NCBI RefSeq assembly: GCF_014170375.1
Contig: NZ_LZZW01000029.1
Coordinates: 167,815 to 231,814 of the forward strand
Length of the DNA: 64,000 nt
Reading direction: 5' to 3'
Source of the DNA: Variovorax sp. UMC13
GTDB taxonomy: Bacteria > Pseudomonadota > Gammaproteobacteria > Burkholderiales > Burkholderiaceae_C
Shown here: positions 43,045 to 51,056 of the stretch, one piece after another
Layout: each line of letters starts with the position of its first letter
How positions within the stretch are numbered: position 1 is the stretch's first letter
Notes under the pieces: model-generated
The model's database searches: none
What the model saw: the letters and a program-made list of their open reading frames with translations, nothing else
What the model was told of the DNA's origin: nothing
Position numbers and translations under genes: made by a program

Positions 43045-43061
43045 CCCCCCTGAAAGGGGGG
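43045..43061. repeat. C6/G6 hairpin in the uvrD-BPSS1780 intergenic region
   Basis: CCCCCC-TGAAA-GGGGGG, six perfect pairs, in the 155-bp convergent gap 42947-43101. It has no T-run. The surrounding text (GTGTCG before it, GAAGGACGCAGC after it) has the look of a dispersed intergenic element of this family, an impression I cannot test here. It may serve as a shared 3' end. Confidence 0.4.
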
Positions 43062-43101
43062 AAGGACGCAGCCACACGAAGTGGGCAAGTCCTCCGGGGG
43101 G

Positions 43102-43893
43102 TCAGTCAATAAAGCTGTCGCGGAACGTGAACCACGTGCTCGTGAAGAACATCGACGCCATCACCAGCGCCCCGCCCACCATCAGTGCACCGCCGGCCGC
43201 GGCCGCGCCGCCGCCGACCAGCGCCGCGAACAGCGTGGCCACCAGGCTCAGCACGATGCCCGAGCCGATGAAGACGCCGATCCAGGTCAGGCCGAAGACG
43301 AACATCGCGCCGAAATTCCGGAAGCAGGCGATGAAGCTGAAGAACAGGCTCTTGGTCGGCGGCACGCCGTGCCAGTGCACCAGCGCCGGCGCGTGCCAGA
43401 AGGCCAGCGACAGCGGCAGGTACAGCGCCATGGCGATCCACAGCGCGGCCTGGAACGAACCCGACTCGGCCATCTCGCGGCTCACGGTCTCGCCCATCAG
43501 GTAGACCCGTGCGAACTGGCCGCCGTCGGCCAGCGCCGACACGCCCATCACCAGCAGGAACAGCACCGCATAGAGCGCGCCCAGCACCAGCATCGGGCGG
43601 ATGCCGCTGCGGGCGGCGCTCAGCGCGGCCAGCAGCACGGCGGCGGCCGGCGGCTTCTGGCCCGGTTCGGCCTTGGCGGCTTCGGCGCTGGCGGCCATCA
43701 GGCCCAGCGTCATGGTGGGCAGCAGCATCAGCGCCAGGGCGGTGCCGACCAGCGGCAGCTGCGAGGCGATCGACACCATCGCCATGAAGAAGAAGAACAG
43801 CGAGGCGAAGGCCAGCGGCCGCTTGGTGAAGGTCTGCAGTCCGCTGCGGACCCAGGTCGCACCCGTGCGGGCCGGGACTATGTTGAGTTTCAT
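43102..43893 (-). CDS. BPSS1780 family membrane protein
   Basis: A 263-residue protein with six or seven hydrophobic segments; the start VPARTGATWVRSGLQTFTKRPLAFASLFF is the family's conserved cytoplasmic entry, and the glycine/alanine-rich last helices end in STWFTFRDSF. Function unknown. It lies 9 bp after thrB on the minus strand, the arrangement commonly seen in Burkholderiales, so it is likely co-transcribed with DUF2782 and thrB. Confidence 0.88.
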   Translation of the reverse strand: MKLNIVPARTGATWVRSGLQTFTKRPLAFASLFFFFMAMVSIASQLPLVGTALALMLLPTMTLGLMAASAEAAKAEPGQKPPAAAVLLAALSAARSGIRPMLVLGALYAVLFLLVMGVSALADGGQFARVYLMGETVSREMAESGSFQAALWIAMALYLPLSLAFWHAPALVHWHGVPPTKSLFFSFIACFRNFGAMFVFGLTWIGVFIGSGIVLSLVATLFAALVGGGAAAAGGALMVGGALVMASMFFTSTWFTFRDSFID

Positions 43894-43902
43894 CGAATCC
43901 GA

Positions 43903-44955
43903 TCAGGAGGTCGCCAGCGCAGCCGGCTGCGCGGGCGCCTGCAGCGCCAGCGGATCGCGGGCCCGCTCGCGCAGCACCCGCTCGAAATGCGTGGGATCGT
44001 GCGCCTGCAGCATGCTGGCCTCGCGCGGCAGGTGGAAATCCCAGAGGCGCGAGATCCAGAAGCGCAGCGCGGCCGCGCGCAGCATCGCGGGCAGCAGCGT
44101 GCGCTCGGCGCCGGTCAGCGGGCGCACCGCGAGGTAGGCCGCGAGCAGCGCATCGGTGCGCGCCGGATCGGGCCGGCCGGTCGGCAGGTCGATCGCCCAG
44201 TCGTTGAGGCACACCGCCAGGTCGAACAGCCAGGTGTCGGTGCCGGCGAAATAGAAGTCGAACACGCCGCTGAGCCGGGGCGCGGCACCGTCGGTGCCGG
44301 CCTCGAACATCGCGTTGTCGCGAAACAGGTCGGCATGCACCGGCCCGCGCGGCAGCGCGGCGTAGGCCGAGGAGGCGGCCACGTGGTTCTGGTAGGCCAG
44401 CTCGGCGCGCAGCAGCGCCGCCTGTGGCGCCTCGAGGTAGGGCAGCACCACCGGTGCGGTGTCGTTCCACCAGCCCAGGCCGCGCAGGTTGGGCTGAATC
44501 CGGTCGAAGTCGCGGCCCGCCAGGTGCATGCGCGCCAGCCAGTGGCCGAGTTCGGCGCAGTGCGCGGCGTCGGGCGCGAGTTGGCTGTGGCCGCTCAGGC
44601 GCTGCACCACGGCGGCCGGCTTGCCCGCCACCTTGTGCACCAGTTCGCAGGGCGCGTCGGCCGCAGGGGCGAGCGGCCCCGCCTTGGCCGGCGTCACGGC
44701 CGGGTCGGCCATGGGCTCGGGCACCGGGATGCCGCGGGCGGCCAGGTGCTTCATCAGGCACAGGTAATAGGGCAGCTGTTCGGGGCCCAGGCGCTCGAAC
44801 AGCGTCAGCACGTACTCACCCTGGTCGGTGCTGGCGAAGTAGTTGGTGTTCTCGATGCCGCCCTGGATGCCCTTGAGCGCCTGCAGGGCCCCCAGGCCCA
44901 GGCGCTGCACGAGCGCGTTCGCTTCGTCGAAACCGACGTCGGTGTAGACCGCCAC
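43903..44955 (-). CDS. thrB: Homoserine kinase
   Basis: A 350-residue ThrB of the aminoglycoside-phosphotransferase-like class found in beta-proteobacteria (not the GHMP class). QGGIENTNYFASTDQGEYVLTLFER is the nucleotide-binding part, GPVHADLFRDNAMF the Brenner-type catalytic loop, and GVFDFYFAGTDTWLFDLAV the metal-binding region. The start is GTG at 44955, giving the canonical (M)AVYTDV. It phosphorylates homoserine in threonine synthesis. It begins 5 bp downstream of the DUF2782 stop. Confidence 0.92.
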   Translation of the reverse strand: MAVYTDVGFDEANALVQRLGLGALQALKGIQGGIENTNYFASTDQGEYVLTLFERLGPEQLPYYLCLMKHLAARGIPVPEPMADPAVTPAKAGPLAPAADAPCELVHKVAGKPAAVVQRLSGHSQLAPDAAHCAELGHWLARMHLAGRDFDRIQPNLRGLGWWNDTAPVVLPYLEAPQAALLRAELAYQNHVAASSAYAALPRGPVHADLFRDNAMFEAGTDGAAPRLSGVFDFYFAGTDTWLFDLAVCLNDWAIDLPTGRPDPARTDALLAAYLAVRPLTGAERTLLPAMLRAAALRFWISRLWDFHLPREASMLQAHDPTHFERVLRERARDPLALQAPAQPAALATS

Positions 44956-44960
44956 GCCGC

Positions 44961-45329
44961 TCAGAACTTCATCAGGTTCCAGACGCGGGGGCCGTTGCCG
45001 CCGCTGCTGGTCTCGGCCTGGCCCTGGCGCGAGCGGCCACCGTCGTTGGGTAGCACCTCGTAGGAGGGCACGTTGGCCTTGGGCTGCACCGTGATGCTCT
45101 GGGTCTGGCCGCCGTAGCGGACCTCGTCGACGCTGGCGCCGCCGTCTTCCACGTGGATGTTCTCGATCTTCTGGTTGCGGCGTCCCTCGGCCTTTTCTTC
45201 CTGCTTCTGCTGGTCGGCGGTGGGGGCCGGCTGCGGCGCGGGCTGGGCCTGCACGGCGGCCACGGGGACGGCGCAGATGAACGCCAGCGTCAGGGCGTGG
45301 CGAAGGAGGAAGGAGGTGGTGGGGGCCAT
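44961..45329 (-). CDS. DUF2782 periplasmic protein
   Basis: A 122-residue exported protein: signal peptide about 1-28, a Gln/Glu-rich stretch, then the DUF2782 core IENIHVEDGGASVDEVRYGGQTQSITVQPK and a short C-terminus PRVWNLMKF. Function unknown. It is commonly encoded between polA and thrB, as here. Divergent from polA with 107 bp between. Confidence 0.85.
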   Translation of the reverse strand: MAPTTSFLLRHALTLAFICAVPVAAVQAQPAPQPAPTADQQKQEEKAEGRRNQKIENIHVEDGGASVDEVRYGGQTQSITVQPKANVPSYEVLPNDGGRSRQGQAETSSGGNGPRVWNLMKF

Positions 45330-45424
45330 GCCCCGATTGTAGGTGCGCGGCCGTATCCCGTCTGTCAGCGCGGGGCGCTTTCGGCTGTCTGGCGACGGCG
45401 CGGCGGGCGGACGCGCGGGCCGGG

Positions 45425-45430
45425 CAAAAT
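45425..45430 (+). promoter_or_regulatory. -10-like hexamer CAAAAT before polA
   Basis: CAAAAT ends 6 bp before the polA ATG at 45437, with no Shine-Dalgarno sequence in between; part of the leaderless-type pattern seen at several genes in this window. Confidence 0.3.
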
Positions 45431-45436
45431 GGGCCG

Positions 45437-48256
45437 ATGACCGACAAGAAAACGCTGCTGCTCGTGGATGGTTCGAGCTACCTCTACCGCGCCTTCCACG
45501 CCATGCCCGACCTGCGGGCCGTGCCCGGCGACCCCAAGAGCCCGGCCACCGGCGCCATCCGCGGAATGATCAACATGATGAGCGCGCTGCGCCGCGAGGT
45601 GCGCGCCGACTACGCGGCCTGCGTGTTCGACGCGCCCGGCCGGACCTTCCGTGACGACTGGTACCCCGAGTACAAGGCCAACCGCTCGCCCATGCCCGAC
45701 GACCTGCGCAGCCAGATCGACCCGATCCACGAGATCGTGCGGCTCTTGGGCTGGCCGGTGCTGACCGTGCCCGATGTCGAGGCCGACGACGTGATCGGCA
45801 CGCTGGCCAAGATCGCCGCCGCGCAGGGCGTCGAGGTGATCGTCTCCAGCGGCGACAAGGACCTGAGCCAGCTGGTCGATGCGCACATCACGATCATCGA
45901 CACCATGAACGGCAAGAAGCGCGATGTGGCCGGCGTGACCGCCGAGTTCGGCGTGCCGCCCGAGCTGATGATCGACTACCAGACGCTGGTGGGCGACACG
46001 GTCGACAACGTGCCCGGCGTGCCCAAGGTCGGGCCCAAGACCGCCGCCAAGTGGCTGCTCGAATACGGCTCGCTCGACGCGCTGATCGAGCGCGCGGCCG
46101 AGGTCAAGGGCGCGGCCGGCGAGAACCTGCGCCAGGCGCTGGACAAGCTGCCGCTGAGCAAGCGCCTGGTGACCATCCGCACCGACTGCGACCTGGCCGC
46201 ACATGTGAGCGGACTGCCCTCGCTCGACGGCCTGCCGGTGGGCGCGCCGCAGGTCGAGCTGCTCAAGCCGCTCTACGAGACCTACGGCTTCAAGAGCCTG
46301 GTCAAGGCGCTCGAGGCGCAGGCGGTGCCGCCCGAGCTGATCGAGGAAGAGAACGCGAAGAAAAAGAAGAGTGCGAAGAAGGACACCGACCAGGGCGGCC
46401 TGTTCGACGAGCCTTCGGAACTCGCTGCGCTGGAAGCCGCGGCGCCCGCGAGCAACCTCCGGTACGACACGGTCACGAGCTGGGAACAGTTCGACGCCTG
46501 GCTCGTGAAGCTCGAAGCCGCCGAACTCGCGGCCATCGACACCGAGACCACCTCGCTCGACGAGATGGTGGCGCAGATCGTGGGCCTGAGCTTCAGCGTC
46601 GAGCCCGGCGAGGCGGCCTACATCCCGCTGGCGCACAACTACCCCGACGCGCCCGTGCAGCTGCCCCTCGACGAGGTGCTGGCGAAACTCAAGCCCTGGC
46701 TCGAGAACGGCGCGAAGAAGAAGCTGGGCCAGCACATCAAGTACGACCGCCACGTGTTCGCCAACCACGGCATCGAGGTGCAGGGCTACGCCCACGACAC
46801 CATGCTGCAGAGCTACGTGCTCGAGGTGCACAAGCCGCACGGGCTGGCCAGCCTGGCCGAGCGCCACCTGGGCCGCAGCGGCATCTCCTACGAAGACCTG
46901 TGCGGCAAGGGCGCGCACCAGATCCCGTTCAGCCAGGTCGACATCGCCAAGGCGGCCGAGTACTCCTGCGAGGACAGCGACCAGACGCTGGATGTCCACC
47001 GCGTGCTCTGGCCCCAGCTGCAGGCCGACGACAAGCTGCGCTTCGTCTACCAGCTCGAGATGGATTCGAGCGAGGCGCTCTACCGGGTCGAGCGCAACGG
47101 CGTGCTGATCGACGCGCCCATGCTGGCCTCGCAGAGCCACGAGCTCGGCACGCGCATCATGGAACTCGAGCAGCAGGCCTACGAGATCGCGGGCCAGCCC
47201 TTCAACCTCGGTTCGCCCAAGCAGATCGGCGAGATCTTCTTCACCAAGCTGGGCCTGCCGGTGGTCAAGAAGACGCCGAGCGGCGCGCCCAGCACCGACG
47301 AGGAAGTGCTGGAGAAGCTGGCCGAGGACTATCCGCTGCCGGCCAAGATCCTCGAGCACCGCGGCCTGTCCAAGCTCAAGGGCACCTACACCGACAAGCT
47401 GGGCCAGCTGGCGAATCCGCGCACCGGCCGCGTCCACACGCACTACGCGCAGGCGGTGGCGGTCACGGGCCGGCTCAGCAGCAACGACCCCAACCTGCAG
47501 AACATCCCGATCCGCACGCCCGAAGGCCGGCGCGTGCGCGAGGCCTTCGTGGCGCCCGCGGGCAGCGTGATCGCGAGTGCCGACTACTCGCAGATCGAGC
47601 TGCGCATCATGGCCCACATCAGCGGCGATGCCTCGCTGCTGCGCGCCTTCACCGAAGGCATCGACGTGCACCGCGCGACCGCGGCCGAGGTCTTCGGCAG
47701 CACGCCCGAGGAGGTGTCGAGCGAGCAGCGCCGCTATGCCAAGGTGATCAACTTCGGCCTGATCTACGGCATGAGCAGCTTCGGCCTGGCGAAGAACCTG
47801 GGCATCGAAACCAAGGCCGCGGCCTCCTACATCGAGCGCTACTTCGCGCGCTACCCGGGCGTGAAGGCCTACATGGACGAGACCAAGGCGCTCGCCAAGG
47901 AGCAGGGCTACGTCGAGACCGTGTTCGGCCGGCGCCTCTACCTGCCCGAGATCAACTCGCCCAACGGCCCGCGCCGCGGCGGCGCCGAGCGCGCGGCCAT
48001 CAATGCGCCCATGCAGGGCACGGCGGCCGACCTGATCAAGCTCAGCATGGTCAAGGTGCAGGACGTGCTCGAGGCCGAAGGGCGCGGCACCAAGATGATC
48101 ATGCAGGTGCACGACGAACTGGTGTTCGAGGTGCCCGAGGCGGAAGTCGAATGGGTGCGCACCGAAGTGCCGCGCCTGATGGCCGGCGTGGCCGATCTCA
48201 AGGTGCCGCTGCTGGCCGAGATCGGCGTCGGTCCGAACTGGGACAAGGCGCATTGA
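45437..48256 (+). CDS. polA: DNA polymerase I
   Basis: A 939-residue family A polymerase with all three domains. 5'-3' exonuclease: LLVDGSSYLYRAFHAMPDL at the start and DVIVSS-type acidic clusters (VEADDVIGTLA, SSGDKDLSQL). 3'-5' exonuclease: AAIDTETTSLDEMVAQIVGL and KYDRHVFANHG, with the DxE motif present, so proofreading is probably active. Polymerase: motif A ADYSQIELRIMAHISGD, motif B RRYAKVINFGLIYGMS, motif C MQVHDELVFEVP. Length is normal for the family. Confidence 0.97.
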   Translation: MTDKKTLLLVDGSSYLYRAFHAMPDLRAVPGDPKSPATGAIRGMINMMSALRREVRADYAACVFDAPGRTFRDDWYPEYKANRSPMPDDLRSQIDPIHEIVRLLGWPVLTVPDVEADDVIGTLAKIAAAQGVEVIVSSGDKDLSQLVDAHITIIDTMNGKKRDVAGVTAEFGVPPELMIDYQTLVGDTVDNVPGVPKVGPKTAAKWLLEYGSLDALIERAAEVKGAAGENLRQALDKLPLSKRLVTIRTDCDLAAHVSGLPSLDGLPVGAPQVELLKPLYETYGFKSLVKALEAQAVPPELIEEENAKKKKSAKKDTDQGGLFDEPSELAALEAAAPASNLRYDTVTSWEQFDAWLVKLEAAELAAIDTETTSLDEMVAQIVGLSFSVEPGEAAYIPLAHNYPDAPVQLPLDEVLAKLKPWLENGAKKKLGQHIKYDRHVFANHGIEVQGYAHDTMLQSYVLEVHKPHGLASLAERHLGRSGISYEDLCGKGAHQIPFSQVDIAKAAEYSCEDSDQTLDVHRVLWPQLQADDKLRFVYQLEMDSSEALYRVERNGVLIDAPMLASQSHELGTRIMELEQQAYEIAGQPFNLGSPKQIGEIFFTKLGLPVVKKTPSGAPSTDEEVLEKLAEDYPLPAKILEHRGLSKLKGTYTDKLGQLANPRTGRVHTHYAQAVAVTGRLSSNDPNLQNIPIRTPEGRRVREAFVAPAGSVIASADYSQIELRIMAHISGDASLLRAFTEGIDVHRATAAEVFGSTPEEVSSEQRRYAKVINFGLIYGMSSFGLAKNLGIETKAAASYIERYFARYPGVKAYMDETKALAKEQGYVETVFGRRLYLPEINSPNGPRRGGAERAAINAPMQGTAADLIKLSMVKVQDVLEAEGRGTKMIMQVHDELVFEVPEAEVEWVRTEVPRLMAGVADLKVPLLAEIGVGPNWDKAH

Positions 48257-49488
48257 GCCTGAGGCCTGCCTTCACCATGGCGGCCGCCCTGCTGGGGCTG
48301 GCCGCTGGGCCCGCCATTGCGCAGCCGGCCGTGAAGGTGCCGCCCACCGGCGTGCGCCAGTGCCTGGGCTTCCAGCCGGACGGCTGGCCCGCGCCCCAGG
48401 CCTGCGCCGAGGCCGGCGCGTTGAAGCTGGTGCCCAAGCAGGACGGCCTGCAGGGTGCGGGGCCGATGGCCTACGAGGCCGTGCCGGGGCAGCCGCTGAC
48501 CGCCTGCGTGCGCGACCGCGTGTCCGGCCTGGTCTGGGAAGGCAAGCCCGACAGCGGCAAGCCGCCCTGGCCCGTGCGACGCGACGGCCCGGAGGGCTCG
48601 CCCCGCTTCGACACCGCGGGCTACGGGCCGCAGAACCAGCCGGTGCCCGGCAGCCGCGGCCACAGCGAGGCCTATTCCTTCCACCGCGATGGCCGGCCGG
48701 GCGGGGCGCTGGCCTATGTGGCGGAGGTCAATGCGGCCCGGCTGTGCGGGTACGCGGACTGGCGCTTGCCCACGGTGGCCGAACTGCATGGCCTGGTCGA
48801 CCTGGGCAAGCCGCGGACGTCCGACGTGCGCCCCACGCGGCCGCTGGCCGAGCAGGCGCTCATCGACGCGCGCTGGTTCCCCCACACCGTGCCGGCGGTC
48901 TACCTGAGCTCGGAGTGGCGCGACGACACCAGCGTCTGGTGCGTGAACTTCGAGAACGCCCATGTCTACGACTGCGACCCCGAGATGGCGCGCAAGCCGT
49001 CGCCGCTCTTCGTGCGCCTGGTGCGGGGCCCGGCCGTGCCGACGACCGAGCGCTGGCGCGCGTTGCCCGACGAGCGCGGCGTGGCGGGCGGCGCGGTCGA
49101 GGATCGCCACACCGGCCTGGTGTGGCGCCGCTGCGCCGAGCCGCAGGCCTGGAACGGCCGGCGCTGCACCGGGACGGCCCGGCGCTACGACGATGTGCAG
49201 GCCCTGCAGCGCGCCAGCGGGGAAGCGGGCTGGCGCCTGCCCACGATCAAGGAAGTCAACAGCCTGGCACAGCGCGAAGCCGAGCGCTTCGCGTTCCCCG
49301 ACACCGGCTTCCCGGCCCCGGGCGACGAGGCCCGGCGCGTGGGCCACTGGTCGTCCACCGTCTGCGATGCGCGCCCCGAAACACCGTCCGCGCGGGCCTC
49401 GGTCAGCGCCTGGGTGCTGAGCGAGGACGGCGCGATCCTCTGCGAGTCGCGCATCCGGCACCTCGGGGTCCGGCTGGTGCGCGAGTGA
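48253..49488 (+). CDS. Exported DUF1566 protein with two Lcl-type domains
   Basis: A protein of about 411 residues: signal peptide (AFTMAAALLGLAAGPAIAQ), then two copies of the DUF1566 (Lcl C-terminal) fold. Each contains the hallmark WRLPT: YADWRLPTVAELHGLVD in the first and GWRLPTIKEVNSLA in the second, with paired 'GLVW' starts (VSGLVWEG and HTGLVWRR). Such domains occur in secreted or surface proteins; function here unknown. Start may be TTG at 48253, overlapping the polA stop as TTGA, or ATG at 48277. Confidence 0.8.
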   Translation: MSLRPAFTMAAALLGLAAGPAIAQPAVKVPPTGVRQCLGFQPDGWPAPQACAEAGALKLVPKQDGLQGAGPMAYEAVPGQPLTACVRDRVSGLVWEGKPDSGKPPWPVRRDGPEGSPRFDTAGYGPQNQPVPGSRGHSEAYSFHRDGRPGGALAYVAEVNAARLCGYADWRLPTVAELHGLVDLGKPRTSDVRPTRPLAEQALIDARWFPHTVPAVYLSSEWRDDTSVWCVNFENAHVYDCDPEMARKPSPLFVRLVRGPAVPTTERWRALPDERGVAGGAVEDRHTGLVWRRCAEPQAWNGRRCTGTARRYDDVQALQRASGEAGWRLPTIKEVNSLAQREAERFAFPDTGFPAPGDEARRVGHWSSTVCDARPETPSARASVSAWVLSEDGAILCESRIRHLGVRLVRE

Positions 49489-49510
49489 TGACGAACTGAG
49501 CCCCATCCCC

Positions 49511-50425
49511 ATGCGCCTGCGCCACATCGAGGTCTTCAACGCCATCATGCTCACCGGCAGCGTGAGCGCGGCGGCGCGGCTGATCAACATCACGCAGCCG
49601 GCCGTGAGCCGCACGCTGCAGCATGCCGAGCTGCAGCTGGGCTTCCCGCTGTTCGAGCGCGCCAAGGGCCGGCTGGTGCCCACCACCGAGGCGCTCACGC
49701 TGTACCCGCACATCGAGCGTCTGTTCGCGCAGCTCGACGAGGTGCAGCGGCTGGCCTCGAACCTGCGCACCGCGGGCGACACCGGCGAGCTGCGCATCCT
49801 CAGCGTGCTCGCGCTGAGCTACGAGGTGCTGCCGCGCGCGCTCAAGATCTTCCGCGAGAAGCACCCGGGCGTGGCGGTGACGGTCGAGTCGCTGCACTCG
49901 CCGCAGATCCTGTCGGCCCTGCTGTCGCAGCAGGCCGACGTGGGCTTCGCCTTCAGCCCGGCCGTGCATCCCTCGCTGCTGCAGGAAACGCTGGCCGACA
50001 GCCGCATGGTGTGCATCGCGCCCAAGGGCATGCTGTCACGCGCGCTGGTGCGCAACGGTTCGGTGGCGCTGCACGACCTGGCCGAGCGCCCGGTGGTCGG
50101 CCTCGACAGCCGCGACCCGGTGGGCACCAGCCTGAGCCAAGCCTGCCGCCAGGCCGGCGTGGGCTTCCACCAGGCGGTGGTCACGGTGCAGACCTACCAC
50201 GCGGCGCTGGCCATGGCGCACCACGGCCTGGGCGTGGCCCTGGTCGACGGCTGCACGGCCGCCTCGGCCGACCGAAGCAAGGTCGACGTGCTGGCGCTGG
50301 AACCGCACATCCCGGTGCCGATCCGCGCGCTGCGGCTCTCGGGCCGGCCCGACTCGGTGGTGGTGCGCGCGATCACGCTGGCGATGCGGCAGGCGATCGA
50401 GCAGATGGGGCGCGAGAACGGGTGA
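49511..50425 (+). CDS. LysR family transcriptional regulator
   Basis: A 304-residue LysR regulator: helix-turn-helix at about 1-60 (MLTGSVSAAARLINITQPAVSRTL), effector domain with LRILSVLALSYEVLPRALKIF and the distal GLGVALVDGCTAAS. It resembles regulators of amino-acid or opine catabolism of the GbpR/OccR type, but this is weak. No divergent partner gene adjoins it: the DUF1566 gene lies 22 bp upstream on the same strand, so the target is unclear. Confidence 0.88.
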   Translation: MRLRHIEVFNAIMLTGSVSAAARLINITQPAVSRTLQHAELQLGFPLFERAKGRLVPTTEALTLYPHIERLFAQLDEVQRLASNLRTAGDTGELRILSVLALSYEVLPRALKIFREKHPGVAVTVESLHSPQILSALLSQQADVGFAFSPAVHPSLLQETLADSRMVCIAPKGMLSRALVRNGSVALHDLAERPVVGLDSRDPVGTSLSQACRQAGVGFHQAVVTVQTYHAALAMAHHGLGVALVDGCTAASADRSKVDVLALEPHIPVPIRALRLSGRPDSVVVRAITLAMRQAIEQMGRENG

Positions 50426-50472
50426 ATGAGACTGCGGCGTTCCCGAACTCCGCCTTGACAGGCTCTGCCGGG

Positions 50473-50492
50473 CGCGGCGGTGCTTCGCCGCG
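50473..50492. repeat. GC-rich hairpin after the lysR gene
   Basis: CGCGGCG-GTGCTT-CGCCGCG, seven perfect pairs, 47 bp after the lysR stop; no T-run. It is followed at 50511-50522 by a perfect 12-bp palindrome GCTGGCGCCAGC. Together they mark the GC-rich end of the lysR region before base composition drops sharply at about 50540. Confidence 0.45.
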
Positions 50493-50556
50493 TTCCTGAC
50501 GCGAGGGCGCGCTGGCGCCAGCACTGGCGGTCATTGGCTTGAAATGCCTCTGAATT

Positions 50557-50703
50557 TGTCCGATATATAGGACGATTAAAAGATTTTTGATCGATGTATC
50601 AGACATTACTCGATGTTTGTCTTCCTGAGCAACCGATGTTCTTTCGTCGAAGAATGTCTGATATTCCAGGCAAATCCTTCTGAAGCGATTAAAGTATCGG
50701 ACA
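50557..50703. promoter_or_regulatory. Ordered operator array of the hipBA locus
   Basis: Four copies of a 9-bp element: TGTCCGATA (50557-50565), TATCAGACA (50597-50605), TGTCTGATA (50655-50663) and TATCGGACA (50695-50703). Elements 1/4 and 2/3 are exact reverse complements, and 2/3 extend to 11 bp (TATCAGACATT / AATGTCTGATA). Centres are spaced 40, 58 and 40 bp. The first also lies in the near-palindrome GTCCGATATATAGGAC, with the TCC-N8-GGA layout of the E. coli hipBA operator. The last ends 2 bp before the antitoxin ATG and overlaps a TAAAGT -10-like hexamer (50690-50695). Three CGATGT repeats (50592, 50611, 50634) lie between. Confidence 0.75.
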
Positions 50704-50705
50704 CC

Positions 50706-51056
50706 ATGCCCAGAACCTTTCAGGCGCAGTTCCCGTCGATCGACAAGCAGGTGCGCGCATTGGCCGCGCGAATGCGCACGGCCCGGCTGCGCCGGCGCAT
50801 CACCACCGTCCAATTCGCGGAGCGGGTGGGCATCTCGCGCGATACGCTCCATCGGCTGGAGTCGGGTGACCCCCACATCGCGTTCGGGACCTACATGCGT
50901 GCGCTGCGTGTCCTGGGCCTGGAGAAGGACATGGACGCCGTGGCCAGCGATGACGTCCTGGGCCGCAAGCTGCAGGACCTGGCGCTGGTTTCCCCCCGCA
51001 CCCGACGGAGCGCGTCGCCTGCAAAGGCGCCGCCTGCCCATGGCGAAGAAGACTGA
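50706..51056 (+). CDS. XRE/HipB-type antitoxin regulator
   Basis: A 116-residue DNA-binding protein with an N-terminal helix, an XRE helix-turn-helix at about 30-58 (TTVQFAERVGISRDTLHRLE) and a basic, Pro/Ala-rich C-terminus. Its gene overlaps the HipA-like gene by 17 bp, the standard antitoxin-first order. ATG at 50706 is preferred to an in-frame ATG at 50613, which would run through the operators. Expected to neutralise the kinase and repress the operon from the array upstream. Confidence 0.85.
   Translation: MPRTFQAQFPSIDKQVRALAARMRTARLRRRITTVQFAERVGISRDTLHRLESGDPHIAFGTYMRALRVLGLEKDMDAVASDDVLGRKLQDLALVSPRTRRSASPAKAPPAHGEED

Noticed and set aside
50613..50705. Longer N-terminus for the HipB-type regulator from ATG 50613
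   Set aside because: It would translate straight through two operator elements and yields no HTH-family sequence; ATG 50706 gives a normal protein.
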